Shown in pieces: positions 50,225-57,514 of a stretch of DNA of 64,000 nucleotides. Source of the stretch: an uncultured Clostridia bacterium (GTDB taxonomy: Bacteria > Bacillota > Clostridia > Christensenellales > Borkfalkiaceae); contig CANQOB010000001.1 in NCBI GenBank assembly GCA_947625385.1, positions 43,507-107,506 of the forward strand, read 5' to 3'. Each line of letters begins with the position of its first letter. Position 1 is the stretch's first letter. Made by a program: the position numbers and the translations under genes. The notes under the pieces are model-generated. The model was not told the DNA's origin and did no database searches. It saw nothing but the letters and a program-made list of their open reading frames with translations.

Positions 50225-51140
50225 GATGCGTCTCCGCGGAAAGTTTCATAAGTTTTCTCAGCCGGTGGTTGAGGCAGCTCTTGGTGATGCCCAGCCCGTC
50301 GGCGAGCTCCGAAAGCGTCCTCTCGGGATGGGCGAGACGGGCGTGCGCCGCCTCCTGCAACGGGAGCGGAAGCGCCGCGAGCAGCCCTGCGCGTTCCAGC
50401 GCGGCGAATGCGACGACCTGCTCCACGCTTGCGATCGCCGCCCTGTCCGCATTACCCGCCGTACAGTTGACGACGCGGTTTTCGTTGTTGCTCTCCTCGC
50501 GTGCCGCCGAAACGGTTTCAAACGTCCCGAGCGCGGAACCCGCGCCGACGACGGACAGAAAGTCCGAGATCGCCTCCCGGCTTTTGAGATAGACGACGTA
50601 GGATTCCCCGCGGACGACGACGCTCGCGGACAAGCGGAAGCGTTCGAGAAGGGCGCGGAAGTCCTCGGCGGCGAGATCGGCGAATTCGCAATGAAAGACG
50701 ACTTCGAGATGATACCCCGTTTTCGTTCCCGCGCGGGGCAGCGTACAGCTCCCGCTCCCGAGGAACGCCCCCGTGAGGTACGCCCGCGCACAGCAGTCGC
50801 CGAGCCCGCCCGCGGGATTTTTGTCGGTGATCTCGTCGGTGAACTCCGACGCATGCGGACCGTAGTAGCCGAAGGTCAGTTTATCCCTCTCATGCCGCCT
50901 GTCGCGCACCGCCTGCTCGACGTCCATTTCCACCGAGAACAGCTCCCGCACGACGCCGAGAAGAAATTCGGCGATCTCCTCGCTCTCGCTCGTAAAAGAA
51001 AAGCCGTCCCGCGCCCCCTCTTCGCCCAAGCGCCACGAGCCGCTCGTATCGAGAAACCCACTGAGGAGCGCAAGGCGGCAACAGCGCTTTGCGGGAATCC
51101 GCTTGATGAGATCGCGCCTGATTTCCGTCGTGAAATTCAC
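50217..51140 (-). CDS. whiA: Sporulation/cell-division regulator WhiA
   Basis: 307 residues: LAGLIDADG-like homing-endonuclease fold at the N-terminus and a C-terminal helix-turn-helix (LSELADGLGITKSCLNHRLRK). It binds DNA in the control of division; no nuclease activity is expected. GTG start at 51140. The rapZ and yvcK genes usually between murB and whiA are missing. Confidence 0.93.
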   Translation of the reverse strand: MNFTTEIRRDLIKRIPAKRCCRLALLSGFLDTSGSWRLGEEGARDGFSFTSESEEIAEFLLGVVRELFSVEMDVEQAVRDRRHERDKLTFGYYGPHASEFTDEITDKNPAGGLGDCCARAYLTGAFLGSGSCTLPRAGTKTGYHLEVVFHCEFADLAAEDFRALLERFRLSASVVVRGESYVVYLKSREAISDFLSVVGAGSALGTFETVSAAREESNNENRVVNCTAGNADRAAIASVEQVVAFAALERAGLLAALPLPLQEAAHARLAHPERTLSELADGLGITKSCLNHRLRKLMKLSAETHHD

Positions 51141-51149
51141 CTTTTCCCC

Positions 51150-51920
51150 CTACATTTTCTGTTTGAATGCCGCAAAGCGGAAGGAAGGCATCCTGCCTTC
51201 GATGTTGTCGATCTGCGAAAGCGGGATTCCCACGCGCTCGATCTGTTCGCTCGCAAGGGCGCAGTCCCCCACTCTGTCCGCGCTGTGCGCGTCGGAATCG
51301 ATGACGAACCGCACCCCCGTCGCGGCGACGGCGGCGAGTTCCTCATCGGTCAAATGCGATTTTTTCGCGCTGATCTCGAGATAGGTGCCGTAGTCGCGGC
51401 AGCATTTTGCGACCTCGACCGCATCCGCATGCGTCTGGTAATTGAGATGCGTCACGATGTCGATGGGATTCTTCTTCACGGCGTTGAGGTAGGCGGTCGT
51501 CGCGTCGCGCACGGCGCGGGCAGACGGCTTGACTTTGAGCTTGTCCCGCATCCAGCCGCCCCAACCGAGGCGGGAATCCGACCAAGTCTCATATTTGATG
51601 ACGATATGCACGCCCGCAAGGTACAGATCGAAGTTTTCATAGTCTCTCTCGTCGAGATCGCACTTCCCCGAGAGACCGCGGATATTGCTCTCGACGCCGA
51701 CCAACACCCGAACGCCCGTCTCGCGCTCCGCCGCGCGGCACTCGCCGACGAGGGAGGACACCTCCTTCCGCCGCAGACCGAACAGGCAGTGGGAAAAGCC
51801 GTGGTCCGTGACGCCGATCGCCGCAAGCCCGATCTCTTTGGCGCGGAGAGCGTTTTCAAGCACGGTATTCTTTCCGTGCGAATAAGGTGTATGCGTATGA
51901 AAATCGGCTGTCAGGTTCAT
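51150..51920 (-). CDS. PHP-domain phosphoesterase (YcdX/PolX-like)
   Basis: 256 residues: DFHTHTPYSHG (metal His), VTDHGFSH, a His-Leu-Asn motif THLNYQTHAD, and VIDSDAHSAD. Hydrolyses phosphate esters with bound metal ions; exact substrate unknown. ATG 51920; an in-frame upstream stretch is antisense to murB and rejected. Typical clostridial position between murB and whiA. Confidence 0.9.
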   Translation of the reverse strand: MNLTADFHTHTPYSHGKNTVLENALRAKEIGLAAIGVTDHGFSHCLFGLRRKEVSSLVGECRAAERETGVRVLVGVESNIRGLSGKCDLDERDYENFDLYLAGVHIVIKYETWSDSRLGWGGWMRDKLKVKPSARAVRDATTAYLNAVKKNPIDIVTHLNYQTHADAVEVAKCCRDYGTYLEISAKKSHLTDEELAAVAATGVRFVIDSDAHSADRVGDCALASEQIERVGIPLSQIDNIEGRMPSFRFAAFKQKM

Positions 51921-51928
51921 GTTCTTCT

Positions 51929-52810
51929 CTAAGGAATCCGCTTGATTTCCTCTCGGAGCAAAATTCCCGTTTTCTGATAGACCTCTCCGCGGACGAAGGC
52001 GATCAGCCGCGCAACATCGGATGCCGTCGCGCCCTCGCAGAGGATGAAGTTTGCGTGGAGCTCGGATACGCGCGCCCCGCCGAGGCGCATGCCTTTGAGC
52101 CCGCATGCGTCGATGATCGCGCCTGCGGAGCCCTCGGGCGGGTTGACGAACACGCAACCCATGCTCCTTCCCTTCGGAAGCCGGCTCCTCCGTGCGCAGT
52201 AGCGGGCGCGCTCCTCCGCGATTCTTTGGGCAGAGGAAGGTTCGCCCGCAAAGCACGCGCGGGTCACCGGGATCTTTTTCTGAAAAATGCTGGCTTTTTC
52301 CGCAAAGAGGCACTCGCTGCGGGAAAATCGGCGAATCTTGCCGTTTTCCACCCCTTCCGCCCACAGAAGGACGTCGGAAATATGCCTATCCGCCACGCCG
52401 GCGTTCATGGCGACCGCGCCCCCCACGGTCATGGGAATGCCCGTGAGAAAATGCAGTCCCGCAAGTTCGCAGGACGCCGCCGCACGCAGAAGCGTTCCCC
52501 CCGTCACGCCGGCGCCCGCAACGATCGTGTCGCCCTCCGCCCGGATGGCGTTCATGCGGGAAAAGCGGATGACGGCGCCGCAAAATCTGCCGTCTGCGGG
52601 AAGGACGTTCGCCCCCGCGCCGAGAAAACAGACCGCAATGTTGCGCTCATCCAAAAACCCGAGAACGTCGCAAAGCTCCATGGCGCTCCCGGGGTAGAGA
52701 CAGACTTCCGCCACGCCCCCGCAGCCGATCGTCGTATGCCGCGCAAAGGAGAAATTTTTCTCGATGCAAAGCGCGGGAAAGCGCTCCCCGACCAACGAAT
52801 AAATATCCAA
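51929..52810 (-). CDS. murB: UDP-N-acetylenolpyruvoylglucosamine reductase
   Basis: 293 residues with FAD-binding loops (HTTIGCGG, FLGAGANVL) and the catalytic Ser/Arg region GRSMGCVFVNP, GLKGMRLGGARVSE. Reduces the enolpyruvyl precursor in cell-wall synthesis. TTG start at 52810 is preceded by AAGGGTGG; promoter TTGAAT, 17 bp, TAGAAT lies in the tail of the upstream gene. Confidence 0.95.
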   Translation of the reverse strand: MDIYSLVGERFPALCIEKNFSFARHTTIGCGGVAEVCLYPGSAMELCDVLGFLDERNIAVCFLGAGANVLPADGRFCGAVIRFSRMNAIRAEGDTIVAGAGVTGGTLLRAAASCELAGLHFLTGIPMTVGGAVAMNAGVADRHISDVLLWAEGVENGKIRRFSRSECLFAEKASIFQKKIPVTRACFAGEPSSAQRIAEERARYCARRSRLPKGRSMGCVFVNPPEGSAGAIIDACGLKGMRLGGARVSELHANFILCEGATASDVARLIAFVRGEVYQKTGILLREEIKRIP

Positions 52811-52850
52811 ATCGTTCCACCCTTTATTCTACCATAAACCGCACGGAAAT

Positions 52851-53750
52851 TCAAACGGTTTTCAGAAATTTATCGAGATTTTTTATTTCGTCGTATGCAC
52901 GCGCGCGATCGGCGATCGTTTTGAGCGCTTTTTCGTCCGAAAAGACGCTCGGCGTGCGGAAACTCTCCTCAAAGACGGGCGCATACATGCCGATCTCCCC
53001 GAGCCGCCCTCCCGTCTCCTCCGAAAGGAGAGCCCCGAGGAGCGCTTGGGCGTCCTCTCCCTCCCGCAGCACGGAGACATAGCCGATGAGATCGTTGTAG
53101 GCGGCGAGCGGCTTTCGGTAGACGGTCATGTTCCGCGCAGCAAAGCGCTGTTCGTCCCGCTGGGTCCCGAGAAGATAGCGGTATCCCCCGTTCAAAAATC
53201 CCGTGTAAGCGGCAAGCGAATCCGTCTCTTCCCCGCGAATCCCGGCATAGCGCGCCGCGACGACGGAGAGATTGCTCCCGCCCACAGAGACGGCACAGGT
53301 ACCCTCTTCCTCGAAGTCGTCCGTCAGCGAAAACAAAAAATACCCGCCCTTATACCACGGGAGCGCGAGACATTTCCCGTTCGCCGCACCGCCCGCGAAC
53401 TCCGAATGTAAGGGGACGCACCGCTCCATAAAGCAATCCAATCCGATGCCGAAAGAGAGAACGTCGGGAAAGTTGCCCTCTTCGAGCGCAGCACGGGCGC
53501 CCGCGGGCGTATAGTCCGTCACCAGAAAATACACGCCGCCGCGCTCTTTTTCCACTTTGCGCGCCACGCTGCGGAGAAACCCGGTACGGGAGCCCTTCCC
53601 GCCCTCGAAGGTGTCCACATTCCAGACCGTGACAACGCGCGCATGAGAATCCTCCGGCGTCTCCTTGGGAAAAAAGATCACGATGAGCAGAACCGCGGCG
53701 AGCAAACAATAGGGAATCGCGCACAAAAGCGCTTTCACGCGTACCTTCAT
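52851..53750 (-). CDS. Membrane-anchored solute-binding-like protein, function unknown
   Basis: 299 residues: one N-terminal hydrophobic helix (6-27) without lipobox Cys, then an extracellular domain resembling sugar-type ABC binding proteins (ARVVTVWNVDTFEGGKGSR; VLSFGIGLD). No ABC transporter genes adjoin it. A strong sporulation-type -10 CATACAAT lies six bases before the ATG with GCATG 17 bp further upstream, matching sigma-G/sigma-E style, so a sporulation role is suggested. No ribosome site. Identity remains open. Confidence 0.65.
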   Translation of the reverse strand: MKVRVKALLCAIPYCLLAAVLLIVIFFPKETPEDSHARVVTVWNVDTFEGGKGSRTGFLRSVARKVEKERGGVYFLVTDYTPAGARAALEEGNFPDVLSFGIGLDCFMERCVPLHSEFAGGAANGKCLALPWYKGGYFLFSLTDDFEEEGTCAVSVGGSNLSVVAARYAGIRGEETDSLAAYTGFLNGGYRYLLGTQRDEQRFAARNMTVYRKPLAAYNDLIGYVSVLREGEDAQALLGALLSEETGGRLGEIGMYAPVFEESFRTPSVFSDEKALKTIADRARAYDEIKNLDKFLKTV

Positions 53751-53756
53751 ACCGCT

Positions 53757-53786
53757 ATTGTATGCCTGCGCAGCCGCCCGTCATGC
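53757..53786 (-). promoter_or_regulatory. Putative sporulation promoter (sigma-E/G type)
   Basis: Minus strand GCATG (53782-53786), 17 bp, CATACAAT (53757-53764), then 6 bp to the ATG. Confidence 0.5.
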
Positions 53787-53802
53787 CACCCCAAAAAGTA
53801 TA

Positions 53803-53836
53803 AGGGAGGACGCAAATGCTTCCTCCCCGTGTTTTT
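53803..53836. terminator. Possible terminator hairpin in the 53.75-53.95 kb gap
   Basis: Arms GGGAGGA / TCCTCCC with a 10-nt loop and T-runs either side. The rest of the 198-bp gap has a second hairpin (GCGGAGC/GCTCCGC) beside the DUF1540 stop and no gene. Confidence 0.4.
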
Positions 53837-53948
53837 GCCGCGGATCCAAGGCAAAAACTCTATGAAAAGGCGGTTGTCCGCCGCAAGACAGCTTGCGCAG
53901 ATTCCCGCCGCTTATGCAAGGCGGAGCAAACCGCTCCGCAGGTTTTGT

Positions 53949-54098
53949 TCAGCGTCTCTGAAAGCTGTCGCAGCAAGTGCAATGCTCGCAGTCGCAAGTG
54001 TTGCCCACATGGATCTTGTCGAGTTTGCACTTCATGCCGTCCGAGTTGAATCTGCACTCGGTCACGCCGCACGAGACGCCGCTGTTCATTCCGTCCAT
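53949..54098 (-). CDS. DUF1540 small cysteine-rich protein
   Basis: 49 residues: MDGMNSGVSCGVTEC start and a repeated Cys pattern ending CDCEHCTCCDSF, typical of DUF1540, a short family found in spore formers and likely to bind a metal. GGGAGG precedes the ATG by eight bases. Divergent from rplI. Confidence 0.85.
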   Translation of the reverse strand: MDGMNSGVSCGVTECRFNSDGMKCKLDKIHVGNTCDCEHCTCCDSFQRR

Positions 54099-54146
54099 AG
54101 TTTTGACCTCCCATAGAGCAGTATTGCGCATTTCCGAAAAAATATC

Positions 54147-54175
54147 TTGACAAAGAAAAACAAAACCGCTACAAT
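54147..54175 (+). promoter_or_regulatory. rplI promoter
   Basis: TTGACA (54147-54152), 17 bp, TACAAT (54170-54175). Confidence 0.85.
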
Positions 54176-54194
54176 AAAGAAAAGGAGTAAAATC

Positions 54195-54641
54195 ATGAAA
54201 GTCATTCTCAAAGCAGATGTGAAAGGAAGCGGAAAAAAGGGCGAGATCATCGAAGTTTCCGACGGATTTGCCAAAAACTTCCTCTTTAAGCGCGGACTCG
54301 CCGAGATCGCGACGGCGAGCGGCATCAACGAGATCGAACAGAGGCGCAAGGCGGACGCCTTTCACAGGGCGGAGACCGTCAAAGCGTGCAAGGAACTCGC
54401 CCAAAGGCTCGACGGAACGACGGTCAACGTCCCCATCCGCGTGGGCAAGAACGGCAAGGTGTTCGGCTCGGTGACGACGGAGAACATCGCCTCCGCGCTC
54501 GCAGAACTCGGGTTCGAGGTCGACAAAAAGCGTATCATCGCAAAGATCGCCTTCCGCACGCTCGGTCTGTTCGACGCGGAAGTCCGTCTCATGGAGGGCG
54601 TCACCGCAAAGATCAAAGTCAATGTGGTTCCGCTCGAATAA
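54195..54641 (+). CDS. rplI: Ribosomal protein bL9
   Basis: 148 residues: [18 protein letters not shown] with the long connecting helix and C-terminal domain ending VKVNVV-like. Binds 23S rRNA domain V. AAAGGAG before the ATG. It stands alone here with own promoter and terminator, away from rpsF-ssb-rpsR or dnaB. Confidence 0.97.
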   Translation: MKVILKADVKGSGKKGEIIEVSDGFAKNFLFKRGLAEIATASGINEIEQRRKADAFHRAETVKACKELAQRLDGTTVNVPIRVGKNGKVFGSVTTENIASALAELGFEVDKKRIIAKIAFRTLGLFDAEVRLMEGVTAKIKVNVVPLE

Positions 54642-54648
54642 ATGAAAA

Positions 54649-54672
54649 AAACGCCGAAAGGCGCTTTTTTTC
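54649..54672. terminator. rplI terminator (bidirectional)
   Basis: CGCC-GAAA-GGCG hairpin flanked by A7 and T7. Confidence 0.85.
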
Positions 54673-54689
54673 TGTCGAAATCGCTGTAT

Positions 54690-54715
54690 TATGTCACGCA
54701 TAGTACTTCGCAAAA
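54690..54715 (+). repeat. Dispersed repeat, copy 7
   Basis: TATGTCACGCATAGTACT followed by TCGCAAAA; the best match to the consensus. It lies between two terminators. Confidence 0.85.
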
Positions 54716-54736
54716 TCGAAAAATTCGCAATGTTTC

Positions 54737-54760
54737 CCCTCGGAGCCCCGAGGGTTTTTT
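54737..54760 (+). terminator. Second + strand terminator before adhE end
   Basis: Stem CCCTCGG / CCGAGGG, AGCC loop, then six T; it overlaps the adhE stop. Confidence 0.7.
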
Positions 54761-57374
54761 ATCGCTTTCTCGGATAATACGCGTTGAGATACATCCCCTT
54801 GATCTCTTCGAAGAGCGGATAGCGGGGATTTGCTCCCGTGCACTGGTCGTCGAAAGCGTCCTCCGTCATTTGGTCGAGAACGGCAAGGAATTGTTCCTCG
54901 GTATATTTCCCGTCCAAAGCCTCTTTGATGGTCGCGGGCAGCCCTACCGCGCGCTTCAACTCGTTGATCTTGTCGATGAGCGCTTCGACGAGCGCGTCGT
55001 CATCCGCGCCCGTGAGCCCGATATAGCGGGCGACTTCCGCATAGCGCGCCTTGCCCTGCGGATAGGCATACTGGGAAAACGTTCCCATCTTCGCGGGCGC
55101 CTCCTCGCTGTTGAAGCGGATGACCTCCTCGAGCATGAGCGCATTGGCGACGCCGTGCGCGATATGGAAGTAGGAGCCAAGCTTGTGCGCCATCGAATGG
55201 CATACGCCGAGGAAGGCGTTCGCAAATGCCATCCCCGCCATCGTTGCGGCGTTCGCCATGCCTTCGCGCGCCTCCGCGTCCTCTCCGCCCCTTTCGTAAG
55301 CGCGGAGCAGGTATTTGAAGATGAGCCCGACCGCCTCTTTGGCGAGTCCGTTCGTGAAGTCGGTCGCCATGACGGAGACGAGCGCTTCGAGCGCATGGCT
55401 GAGCGCGTCGATACCCGAAGCCGCCGTGAGCCCCTTGGGGATGCTCATCATAAGGTCGGCGTCGACGATCGCGATGTCGGGCATGAGTTCGTAGTCCGCG
55501 ATGGGATATTTTGTGCCCGTCGTCTCGTCGGTGATGACGGCGAACGGCGTGACCTCGCTGCCCGTGCCCGCCGTCGTGGGGACGGCGACGAACGTCGCCT
55601 TGTCGCCGAGATGCGGGAACTTGTAGATGCGCTTTCTGATGTCCGAGAAGCGCATCGCCATGTCTTGAAAATCGACGTCCGGGTGCTCGTAGAGCAGCCA
55701 CATGATCTTGGCGGCGTCCATCGGGGAACCGCCGCCGACCGCAATGATGACGTCGGGAGCAAATTCGCGCAGCTGTTTCACCCCTTCGTTCGCACAGGCG
55801 AGCGTGGGGTCGGGCGTGACATTGAAGAAGGTAGCGAAGGCGATGCCCTCCTCGGCGAGAATATCGGTGATTCTCTTGGTGAATCCGCTGTCGAAGAGAA
55901 ATTTGTCGGTGACGATGAACGCCTTTTTCTTGCCGTATCCCTCCTCTCCGAGTTCTTTGAGCGCAGCGGCAAGACAGCCGCGCTTGAAATAGAGCTTTTC
56001 GGGCGCTCTGAACCAAAGCATATTTTCTCTCCTTTCCGCGATCGTTTTGATATTGATGAGGTGCTTGACCCCCACGTTCTCCGAGACGGAGTTGCCGCCC
56101 CACGAGCCGCAGCCGAGCGTCAGCGAGGGGGTGAATTTGAAATTATAGAGGTCGCCGATGCCGCCGTGCGACGAGGGCGTATTGACGACGATTCGGCACG
56201 TTTTCATGACGGAACGGAAATATTCGAGTTTCTCCTGCCCGCGGGCAACGTCCAAAAAGACGGACGACGTGTGTCCGAGTCCGCCGTCCCGCACGAGACG
56301 GTCCGCTTTGGCGACGGCTTCTTTGAAATCCCGTGCGCGGTACATGGCGAGCACGGGCGAGAGCTTCTCATGGGCAAACGGTTCGGTCAGCTCCGCGCTC
56401 TCCACCTCGCCGACGAGCACGCGCGTGTTCGCGGGCACGGGAAATCCCGCGATCTCCGCGATCTTGCGGGCGGACTGCCCCACGATGCGGGAATTGAGCG
56501 CACCGTTGACGAACATCGCCCGCCGCAGAAGCTCCGTCTCCTCCGCGGTCGTAAAATACGCGCCGCGCAGTTTCATCTCCGCCTTAAACGCCTCGTAAAT
56601 GCTGTCGAGCACGATGACCGCCTGTTCGGAGGCGCAGATCATGCCGTTGTCGAACGTTTTCGAGTGCAGAACGGAGGAAGCGGCGAGGCGGATATCCGCA
56701 GTCTCGTCGATGACGGCGGGGACGTTGCCCGCGCCCACGCCGAGCGCAGGTTTGCCGGACGAATACGCCGCCTTCACCATGCCGGGACCGCCCGTCGCCA
56801 AAATCATATCGGATTCCCGCATGACCGCCGCCGAGAGCGGGACGGTGGGTTCGTCGATCCAGCCGATGATGTCCTCCGGCGCGCCCGCCTTGACGGCGGC
56901 TTCCAGAACGATCTTCGCCGCCTCGATGGTACATTTCTTCGCGCGGGGATGGGGCGAAATGATGAGCCCGTTCCGCGTTTTGAGGCAAATGAGACACTTG
57001 AAGATCGCCGTGGAGGTCGGATTCGTCGTGGGGATGATGGCGGCGATGACGCCGATGGGCTCTGCGATTCTCGTAAACCCGTAGCCTTCGTCCCGCTCGA
57101 TGACGCCGCACGTGCGCGTATGCTTGTATGCGTTGTAGATGTACTCCGACGCATAGTGATTCTTGATAACTTTGTCCTCTGCGATTCCCATGCCCGTCTC
57201 TTCCACCGCAAGCTTCGCGAGCGGGACGCGCGCCTTGTTGGCGGCGAGCGCGGCGCGGTAGAAAATTTCATCTACCTGCTCCTGCGTAAACGTCGCGAAT
57301 TTCTCCTGCGCGGCGCGCACACGGGCGAGAAGTTTGTTGAGGGAATCTTCGTCCGAAACTTTGAAGTCCTTCAT
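54759..57374 (-). CDS. adhE: Bifunctional aldehyde-alcohol dehydrogenase AdhE
   Basis: 871 residues. N-terminal acetaldehyde dehydrogenase with the active Cys in NGMICASEQ (about residue 245) and C-terminal iron alcohol dehydrogenase with GGGSPMDAAKIM, PTTAGTGSEVTPF and metal His in HGVANAL. It converts acetyl-CoA to ethanol and regenerates NAD. I choose ATG 57374, five bases after GGAGG, over an ATG that overlaps that site. The promoter is strong and its -35 lies in a 9-bp inverted repeat. Confidence 0.96.
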   Translation of the reverse strand: MKDFKVSDEDSLNKLLARVRAAQEKFATFTQEQVDEIFYRAALAANKARVPLAKLAVEETGMGIAEDKVIKNHYASEYIYNAYKHTRTCGVIERDEGYGFTRIAEPIGVIAAIIPTTNPTSTAIFKCLICLKTRNGLIISPHPRAKKCTIEAAKIVLEAAVKAGAPEDIIGWIDEPTVPLSAAVMRESDMILATGGPGMVKAAYSSGKPALGVGAGNVPAVIDETADIRLAASSVLHSKTFDNGMICASEQAVIVLDSIYEAFKAEMKLRGAYFTTAEETELLRRAMFVNGALNSRIVGQSARKIAEIAGFPVPANTRVLVGEVESAELTEPFAHEKLSPVLAMYRARDFKEAVAKADRLVRDGGLGHTSSVFLDVARGQEKLEYFRSVMKTCRIVVNTPSSHGGIGDLYNFKFTPSLTLGCGSWGGNSVSENVGVKHLINIKTIAERRENMLWFRAPEKLYFKRGCLAAALKELGEEGYGKKKAFIVTDKFLFDSGFTKRITDILAEEGIAFATFFNVTPDPTLACANEGVKQLREFAPDVIIAVGGGSPMDAAKIMWLLYEHPDVDFQDMAMRFSDIRKRIYKFPHLGDKATFVAVPTTAGTGSEVTPFAVITDETTGTKYPIADYELMPDIAIVDADLMMSIPKGLTAASGIDALSHALEALVSVMATDFTNGLAKEAVGLIFKYLLRAYERGGEDAEAREGMANAATMAGMAFANAFLGVCHSMAHKLGSYFHIAHGVANALMLEEVIRFNSEEAPAKMGTFSQYAYPQGKARYAEVARYIGLTGADDDALVEALIDKINELKRAVGLPATIKEALDGKYTEEQFLAVLDQMTEDAFDDQCTGANPRYPLFEEIKGMYLNAYYPRKR

Positions 57375-57401
57375 ACCGTCCTCCATAAGTGCTTCCGATA
57401 T

Positions 57402-57439
57402 ATTGTAGCAAATTTTCGGAAAGCTGTCAACTTTCCGAA
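57402..57439 (-). promoter_or_regulatory. adhE promoter with operator over the -35 box
   Basis: Minus strand TTGACA (57425-57430), 17 bp, TACAAT (57402-57407). Perfect inverted arms TTCGGAAAG (57415-57423) and CTTTCCGAA (57431-57439) flank the -35 box. The arms do not resemble the Rex site (TTGTGAA-N4-TTCACAA). Confidence 0.8.
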
Positions 57440-57463
57440 GTCATATTCGCAACTTTGCGCCGC

Positions 57464-57489
57464 AATAAAAATCCCGCCTTACGGCGGGA
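57464..57489 (-). terminator. valS terminator
   Basis: Minus-strand hairpin TCCCGCC/GGCGGGA, followed on that strand by ATTTTTATT. Confidence 0.8.
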
Positions 57490-57514
57490 CCCGACGCCGC
57501 GGTGTGCGCAAGCG

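Noticed and set aside
46595..50251. A 1218-residue open frame antisense to dnaE
   Set aside because: Same cause; dnaE is full length with all motifs.
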